Shown here piece after piece: positions 13,766 to 18,752 of a stretch of 18,752 nucleotides of DNA (positions are counted from its first letter, which is position 1; each line of letters starts with the position of its first letter). Location of the stretch: assembly GCA_007129775.1 (NCBI GenBank), contig SKUV01000056.1, positions 1 through 18,752 of the forward strand, written 5' to 3'. This DNA is from Paracoccaceae bacterium. Its GTDB lineage: Bacteria > Pseudomonadota > Alphaproteobacteria > Rhodobacterales > Rhodobacteraceae. The notes below the pieces were generated by a model. That model had not been told where the DNA came from, searched no databases, and saw only the letters and a program-made list of their open reading frames with translations. The position numbers and the translations under genes are program-made.

Positions 13766-14760
13766 GCATCCGGCCTTTCGATCTGGGCCGCGTCGGTCTG
13801 CCGCGCTTCGGCGTGAAAGCAGGCGACCTGCACGGCGCCCAGCAGGCGCGGGACTGGCCGCTCGGCCCGGCAGCGGGCATCGGCCAGCGGGCAGCGCGGG
13901 TTGAAGGCGCAGCCCTCGGGCAGCGCGTCGAGCCGGGGCATGGCACCGGGGATCTGGGGCAGAACCTCCAGCCCCGCGCCGATGCGCGGGATCGCCCCCA
14001 CCAGCCCGCGCGTGTAGGGGTGGCGCGGATGCAGCAGCACCTCGGCCACCGGGCCGATTTCGGCCACCCGCCCGGCGTAGAGGACGGCGACGCGGTCCGC
14101 CGCCTCGGCGATCACGCCCATGTCGTGGGTGATCAGCAAAACCCCCACGCCCCGGGACCGTGCCAGCCCCACCAGAAGCGCGATGATCTGGGCCTGAATG
14201 GACACGTCGAGCGCGGTGGTGGGCTCATCCGCGATGATCAGGCGCGGCTCTCCGGCGAGCGCCAGCGCGATCACCACGCGCTGGCGCATCCCGCCCGAGA
14301 ATTCGTGCGGATAGGCATCCAGCCGGGCCTCCGGGTCCGAGATGCCGACCTCGCGCAAGAGCGCCACGGCGCGGGCATGGGCTGCCGTCCGGCCCATCGG
14401 GCTGTGTTCGCGGATGGTCTGGATCAGTTGCTGACCCACGGTGAAGACGGGGTTGAGCGCGGTCAGCGGGTCCTGAAACACCATCGCGATCTCTGAACCG
14501 CGCAGGCGCCGCATCCGGGCCTCGGGCAGAATGTCGATGCGGGTGCCGTCGAAGCGGATCTCGCCCGCCACCTGCCGCAGGGGCGATGTCAGCAACCCCA
14601 GCACCGCCGCGCCGGTCACGGATTTGCCGGCGCCGGATTCGCCCACGACGCCCAGAATTTCGCCCGGGTTGACCGACAATGTCACATCGTCCAGCACCGC
14701 CAGCGGCGGGCTGCCCGGCAGTTCCACCCGCAGGGCACGGATATCCAGCAGCGCGGTCAC
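13762..14760 (-). CDS. dipeptide/oligopeptide ABC transporter ATPase, DppD/OppD type
   Basis: This 332-residue ATPase pairs with the DppF-like protein. Walker A GESGAGKS is at 40-47, the Q-loop Gln at 96, signature FSGGMRQR at 154-161, and Walker B LIIADEP with D-loop TTALDVSIQAQ at 174-190. The C-terminal CAFNPRCPLADARC cluster is typical of peptide importers. The start codon is GTG at 14760, and it overlaps the stop of the MFS gene (GTGA), so translation is coupled. Import energy should be used with the divergently encoded family-5 binding protein and with permeases that are not in this window. Confidence 0.93.
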   Translation of the reverse strand: MTALLDIRALRVELPGSPPLAVLDDVTLSVNPGEILGVVGESGAGKSVTGAAVLGLLTSPLRQVAGEIRFDGTRIDILPEARMRRLRGSEIAMVFQDPLTALNPVFTVGQQLIQTIREHSPMGRTAAHARAVALLREVGISDPEARLDAYPHEFSGGMRQRVVIALALAGEPRLIIADEPTTALDVSIQAQIIALLVGLARSRGVGVLLITHDMGVIAEAADRVAVLYAGRVAEIGPVAEVLLHPRHPYTRGLVGAIPRIGAGLEVLPQIPGAMPRLDALPEGCAFNPRCPLADARCRAERPVPRLLGAVQVACFHAEARQTDAAQIERPDA

Positions 14761-15950
14761 GCCGGGCGCTCCGCATCGCGCGGCAGCAGCGCCCAGCCCC
14801 CGAGGATGCCCAGCACGAAAAGCGCCAGCGCCAGCGCATAGCCCGCCACGCTGCCCGCGGCCACGAAGCCGTAGGCCGTCAGCGCAAGCGCCCCGATGAT
14901 GGTGTTGACGAGCATCGCCACCCCGACTGCCGTACCCGCGATTTCCGGGAACGGCGCCAGCATAATCGTATGGCCCGTGGGCACAACCAGCCCCATGCTG
15001 GCAACCATCGCGAAAAGCACCGCGTAAAGCAGCCAGAGCCCGGGCGAGGTCAGCCCCACGGCGGCCAGAAGCAGCGCGCCGCCGATCACCGGCACCAGCG
15101 CAAGGCCCAGTGCCCGGCGCGCGCCCATTCGCGCCACCATCTGCCCCGAGACCAGCGCCGCCACCGCAAAGGCCACCAGAATCGCACCCAGAAGCCCGGT
15201 AAAGGCCAGTTCCGGCAGGCCGTAGATGCCGATGAACACGAAGGGGCTGCCCGCCATCAGGATCATGAAGGCCGAATTGCAGCTTGATCCGATCACCACG
15301 CAGGCGCGGAAGGTGCGCGAGCGGGCAAGGCTGCGCAGCGCATGACGCGGCCGGTCCTCGGCCCTGACGGGCACGCCGCGGGGCAGGATCGCCAGACCGG
15401 CGACGATGGAGGCCAACCCCAGCACAGCGGCAAGCCAGAAGGTCGCGCGCCAGTCGGTGAATTCCAGCGCCACCGCCCCGATCAGCGGGCTGGCCGCCGG
15501 CGCCAGCGATACCACCGCCGTCAGCGCCGCCATGGCCTGCGGGGCGCGGTCAGGCGGCACCAGTGTCCGGATGGAGGAGCGCGCGGTGATGATCCCCGCG
15601 ACCGAGCCCGCCCCCTGGGCCAGCCGCGCGGCGTTCAGCGTCGCCAGATCAGGGGCGAGCGCGGCGGCCATGCTGGCCAGCACGAAAACAAGGCTCGCCA
15701 TCCAGAACACCCGGCGGTGGCCGAAACCGTCGGCGATCTGGCCATAGACGGCAAAGCCGAGGCAGGTGCCCAGCATATAGGCGGCGAGCGTGGTCTGGGC
15801 CCCGGCCTCGCCGGTGCCGAATTCCACCGCCATGCCGGGCAGGGCGGGCAGATACAGAAACGAGCCCGCCTGCCCGACCGTGCCCAGCAGGCACAGCACG
15901 ACGACCAGATGGCGCCCCGGCGCGCTGCCCGGGGCGTGCTCAGCCGCCAT
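14757..15950 (-). CDS. MFS transporter, Bcr/CflA (DHA1) type
   Basis: This 397-residue inner-membrane protein has about 12 predicted spans. MFS motif A appears as GQIADGFGHRRV (about 71-82), and helices 4-5 contain ARLAQGAGSVAGIITARSSIR and SLAPAASPLIGA, which resemble Bcr/CflA drug-proton antiporters. It sits between an amidohydrolase and two ABC ATPases, with overlaps at both ends (11 and 4 bases), so it belongs to their operon. It may export a product or analogue of the imported compound, or provide a second import route; the substrate is unknown. Confidence 0.9.
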   Translation of the reverse strand: MAAEHAPGSAPGRHLVVVLCLLGTVGQAGSFLYLPALPGMAVEFGTGEAGAQTTLAAYMLGTCLGFAVYGQIADGFGHRRVFWMASLVFVLASMAAALAPDLATLNAARLAQGAGSVAGIITARSSIRTLVPPDRAPQAMAALTAVVSLAPAASPLIGAVALEFTDWRATFWLAAVLGLASIVAGLAILPRGVPVRAEDRPRHALRSLARSRTFRACVVIGSSCNSAFMILMAGSPFVFIGIYGLPELAFTGLLGAILVAFAVAALVSGQMVARMGARRALGLALVPVIGGALLLAAVGLTSPGLWLLYAVLFAMVASMGLVVPTGHTIMLAPFPEIAGTAVGVAMLVNTIIGALALTAYGFVAAGSVAGYALALALFVLGILGGWALLPRDAERPA

Positions 15951-17208
15951 GCCGGCTGCCGGCGGCCTTGCGCGCCTCCAGCCGGTTGCGCCAGACCTCG
16001 CCGGCCTTGACGATCAGCGGGATATGCTCGCCCTGCCCGTCCAGAAGGGCGATATTTTCCAGCGGGTTGCCGTCCACCAGGATCAGATCGGCGATTGCGC
16101 CCGGCGCGATTGTGCCGAGCCGGCCCTCCATCTGCACGATTTCGGCGTTGATGCGGGTGGCGGAGCGCAGCACGTCCACGGGTTTCTGCACCCGCGCGCG
16201 GATCACGAATTCCATGGACTGGGCGTATTCCATCTCGCCCATCAGGTCGGTGCCGAAGCCCATCTTGGTGCCCGCGGCCTCGCAATGTTCCAGCATCCGG
16301 ATGCCGGCCTCGTTCACGAAGCGCAGTTTTTCCATGACGTAGGGCGTCAGGCCCAGCGCCTCGCCATGCTGTTCGGTCACCTCGTAGCAGACGAGGGTGG
16401 GCACCACATAGGCATCGTGGTCGCGCACGAAGCGGGCGGTGGCCTCGTCGATCAGGTTGCAATGCTCCACCGTGCGCACGCCGAAGGCGACGGCGCGGCG
16501 CACCGCCTCGGAGCCGTAGGTATGGGCGCAGACGTATTTTCCGCGTGCGCTGGCCTCGCTGCAGGCCATGCGAATCTCTTCTTCGGAAAACTGCCAATCC
16601 TCGATCGCGTCATGGGGCGAGCCGACGCCGCCCGAGGCCATCAGCTTGATGTGATCGGCGCCGCGGCGCAGTTCCTCGCGCACGGCGATGCGCATCTCTT
16701 CGGGGCCATCGACGATGCGCGAGCCCCATTCCTGACCGTTGCCGGTGCGATCCCGGTCGCGGCGCGCGTCGGTCTTGCGGCGGTGATCGCCATGCCCGCC
16801 GGAGATGGTGAAGCCCGGGCCGCCGACAAAGGCGCGCGGGCCGGGGATGTCGCCATCGGCCAGCGCCTGCCGCAGCCCGTGGTCTGCGCCGGCCACGTCG
16901 CGGATGGTGGTGAAGCCGCGCTCCAGCATGTTGCGGATGCGGGGCAGGGATTTTGCCGTCATCAGCGTCATGGTGTAATCGGCGCATTTCGCCATCGCCA
17001 GATGCACCGCCATCAGGTGCACATGGGCATCGATCAGCCCGGGCATCAGCACCCGCCCGCCGGCGTCGATTTCTATCGCCCCGGGGAGGTGCGCGGCGCC
17101 GTCGGTCACCTCGCGAATCTCGCCGTTTTCGACCACGACGCTGCCTTCGGTCAGATCGGGGTTGTCACCGTCGAAGATGAGGGCGTTGCGTATAACGAGC
17201 ATGGGCAT
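15940..17208 (-). CDS. metal-dependent amidohydrolase, imidazolonepropionase/prolidase-like
   Basis: This 422-residue TIM-barrel hydrolase of the amidohydrolase superfamily has the metal ligands HVH (His62, His64), Lys188 as the likely carboxylated lysine (DHIKLMASGG), His229, His249 and Asp321 (GFGTDL), consistent with a binuclear metal site. The C-terminal GTIAPGAIADLILVDGNPLENI is typical of the Xaa-Pro/Xaa-Arg dipeptidase-like branch. Start ATG 17208 follows GGAG at 8 bases; an upstream in-frame ATG at 17241 lacks such support. No signal peptide is seen, so it acts in the cytoplasm, probably hydrolysing an amide or dipeptide brought in by the ABC system. First gene of the minus-strand operon. 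Confidence 0.9.
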   Translation of the reverse strand: MPMLVIRNALIFDGDNPDLTEGSVVVENGEIREVTDGAAHLPGAIEIDAGGRVLMPGLIDAHVHLMAVHLAMAKCADYTMTLMTAKSLPRIRNMLERGFTTIRDVAGADHGLRQALADGDIPGPRAFVGGPGFTISGGHGDHRRKTDARRDRDRTGNGQEWGSRIVDGPEEMRIAVREELRRGADHIKLMASGGVGSPHDAIEDWQFSEEEIRMACSEASARGKYVCAHTYGSEAVRRAVAFGVRTVEHCNLIDEATARFVRDHDAYVVPTLVCYEVTEQHGEALGLTPYVMEKLRFVNEAGIRMLEHCEAAGTKMGFGTDLMGEMEYAQSMEFVIRARVQKPVDVLRSATRINAEIVQMEGRLGTIAPGAIADLILVDGNPLENIALLDGQGEHIPLIVKAGEVWRNRLEARKAAGSRHGG

Positions 17209-17239
17209 TCTGTGCACTCCGGCCGGGTCGCGGTTGAAC

Positions 17240-17249
17240 ATTGATCAAT
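17240..17249. promoter_or_regulatory. palindrome ATTGATCAAT in the divergent promoter region
   Basis: A perfect 10-bp palindrome lies in the 115-bp gap between the divergent amidohydrolase and binding-protein genes, 32 bases from the amidohydrolase start and 75 from the other. It is AT-rich in a GC-rich context, and its position would let one regulator control both directions. No regulator gene is adjacent. Site function is inferred from position only. Confidence 0.35.
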
Positions 17250-17323
17250 TCCGGCATGGGTGCAATAGTCGAGCGACGGCACCGGTTGCAGAGTGCCCGC
17301 ACCACACGGGGAGTCCGAGGAAA

Positions 17324-18752
17324 ATGCTGAAACGACACCTTTTCGCCGCCGCCGCTGCGGTGGCGCTTCTGGCCGGCGGCGCCGATGCCCAGAACCTGCG
17401 CTATTCCGGGGCCGCGCCCGCGCTGACGATGGACCCGCACGCGACGAACGATTTCGTCACCACCGCGGTCTTCCGGCAGGTCTATGACAGCCTGACCGCC
17501 GTCGCGCTGGATATGGAAATCGTGCCGGGGCTGGCGGCCGAGTGGGAATACCTGGGCGGCACCACATGGCGTTTCACCCTGCGCGAGGGTGTCGAGTTTC
17601 ACGACGGCTCCATCATGACCGCGGACGATGTGGCCTTTTCGATCATGCGCCAGCGCGACAGCCGCTTTTACACGGCGCTTTTCGGCGGCATCGAGGATGC
17701 GGTTGCGGTGGATGATCTGACCGTCGATGTGATCACGGCCGAGCCCGACCCGATCCTGCCGCGCAAGATGTCGCGGCTGTTCGTGATGAACCGTGCATGG
17801 GCCGAGGCGAACGACAGCACCGAGATCCCCGATCTGGGCGCCGAGGGGGCCGAGGCGTTTTCGATCCGCAACGCCAACGGCACCGGGCCGATGCGCCTGA
17901 TTTCGCACGATCCGGCGGTGGAGACGCGGTTCGAGGCACATGCAGGCTATTGGGGCGAGCGTCCGGGCAACCTGCAGACCGCGAGCTATCTGCCCATCGG
18001 CGCGGCGCCCACGCGGGTTGCGGCGCTGCTGTCGGGCGATATCGACCTGATCACCGACCTGCCGCTGCAGGATATCGACCGGCTGTCGAACACGCCGGGT
18101 TTCGAGGTGGACATGGTCCCGCAACTGAGCCTTGTGCAGCTGGAGCTTGACGGCACCCGCGACGAGGCGCTGGAGACCTTCGACAAGGCCGGCAACCCGC
18201 TGGGGGCGAACCCGTTCAAGGATGTGCGCGTGCGGCTTGCCATGGCCCATGCCATCGACGCCGAACAGATCGTGGATCGCGTCATGCGCGGTCATGCGCG
18301 GGTGGCGGGCATCGCCACTGTGCCGGGCTTCGGCGGCTATCAGGAGGATCTGGACGAGCGCTGGCCCACCGATCTGGATCTGGCGCGCAGCCTGATGGAG
18401 GAAGCCGGCTATCCCGACGGCTTCGTGACCACGATGAACTGCCCGCTGGAACGCTATGTCAACGCCGAGGAGATCTGCCGCGCTTCCGCCTCGATGCTGG
18501 CGCGGATCGGGATCGACGTGCGCGTCAACGGCATGGTCTGGCCCGATTTCGCGCGGATGCTGGTCAATGGCCCGGATTCGTCGTTCCACCTGATCGCGAT
18601 GGGCGCCAACACATGGGACGCGCAGGACACCTTCACCGGCTACATGATGACCCGTGACCCGGAGGCGAATCAGGGCTTCTTCAACTGGGCGCTCTATTCC
18701 AACGAGATCGTGGACGAGGTGTCGAGCACCCTGCCAGTGACCTTTGACGAAG
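17324..18752 (+). CDS. ABC transporter substrate-binding protein, family 5 (DppA/OppA type), 3' truncated
   Basis: The frame is open from ATG 17324 to the window edge (476 codons), so the C-terminus is missing. A signal peptide (MLKRHLFAAAAAVALLAGG, cleavage about residue 22, ADA|QN) sends it to the periplasm. Family landmarks are LTMDPHATNDF, VYDSLTAV, LAAEWEYLGGTTWRFTLREGVEFHDG with TADDVAFSI soon after, GTGPMRLISHDP, and the VRLAMAHAIDAEQIVDRVMRGHA segment. These proteins bind di/oligopeptides or related compounds. A short GAGG lies 3 bases before the ATG. It is divergent from the amidohydrolase/DppDF operon and most likely supplies the binding protein for those ATPases, with permease genes expected to the right. 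Confidence 0.93.
   Translation, partial: MLKRHLFAAAAAVALLAGGADAQNLRYSGAAPALTMDPHATNDFVTTAVFRQVYDSLTAVALDMEIVPGLAAEWEYLGGTTWRFTLREGVEFHDGSIMTADDVAFSIMRQRDSRFYTALFGGIEDAVAVDDLTVDVITAEPDPILPRKMSRLFVMNRAWAEANDSTEIPDLGAEGAEAFSIRNANGTGPMRLISHDPAVETRFEAHAGYWGERPGNLQTASYLPIGAAPTRVAALLSGDIDLITDLPLQDIDRLSNTPGFEVDMVPQLSLVQLELDGTRDEALETFDKAGNPLGANPFKDVRVRLAMAHAIDAEQIVDRVMRGHARVAGIATVPGFGGYQEDLDERWPTDLDLARSLMEEAGYPDGFVTTMNCPLERYVNAEEICRASASMLARIGIDVRVNGMVWPDFARMLVNGPDSSFHLIAMGANTWDAQDTFTGYMMTRDPEANQGFFNWALYSNEIVDEVSSTLPVTFDE

Noticed and set aside
17240..17249. ATTGATCAAT as an FNR/Anr box
   Set aside because: The FNR consensus needs TTGAT and ATCAA separated by four bases; here the half-sites overlap.
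17165..18589. 474-residue minus-strand open frame opposite the solute-binding protein
   Set aside because: The plus frame from 17324 has a signal peptide and family-5 binding-protein motifs throughout; the antisense frame has none.

Overview
The window comes from a high-GC alphaproteobacterium, most likely a member of the Rhodobacterales (Rhodobacter/Roseobacter type). This rests on the envC-ctpA-rppH gene order, the recO type and the small Rhodobacterales-style lipoprotein gene. No rRNA, tRNA, insertion sequence, integrase, phage gene or CRISPR array is visible. Coding density is very high. No gap between genes exceeds about 200 bases; the longest, 9977-10177, looks regulatory.

Left part (1-4168, housekeeping): the 3' end of an EnvC-like murein hydrolase activator, the S41 protease CtpA, the RNA pyrophosphohydrolase RppH, a small three-helix membrane protein, a small lipoprotein, a conserved hypothetical gene on the minus strand, and recO.

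Centre (4237-11279, periplasmic redox): a monohaem cytochrome c (+) faces a six-gene minus-strand operon across a perfect 14-bp terminator hairpin. In transcription order (9976 down to 4663) the operon encodes a Tat-signal [2Fe-2S] subunit, a molybdopterin subunit of the xanthine dehydrogenase family, an FAD subunit with four cysteines that probably hold a [4Fe-4S] cluster, a 49-residue single-span membrane protein, a formate-dehydrogenase-gamma-like dihaem cytochrome b, and a 133-residue helical protein of unknown function. This reads as a Tat-exported molybdenum hydroxylase that passes substrate electrons to a membrane cytochrome b, and from there to quinone or a cytochrome c. The substrate cannot be told from sequence. 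Divergent from it are a small secreted cysteine-rich protein and a SCO/SenC copper chaperone. Two GTATACAA repeats 33 bp apart lie in the intergenic region.

Right part (11290-18752, peptide/opine-like uptake and catabolism): a minus-strand operon with overlapping genes (17208 down to 11290) encodes a metal-dependent amidohydrolase, a Bcr/CflA-type MFS exporter, DppD- and DppF-like ABC ATPases, and an aldo/keto reductase fused to a RidA/YjgF domain. A family-5 solute-binding protein is read divergently and runs off the right edge. The matching permeases are not in the window and probably follow the binding protein.

The best candidates for something undescribed are the six-gene molybdenum hydroxylase/cytochrome b operon, with its two unknown small proteins, and the aldo/keto reductase-RidA fusion inside a peptide-uptake locus.
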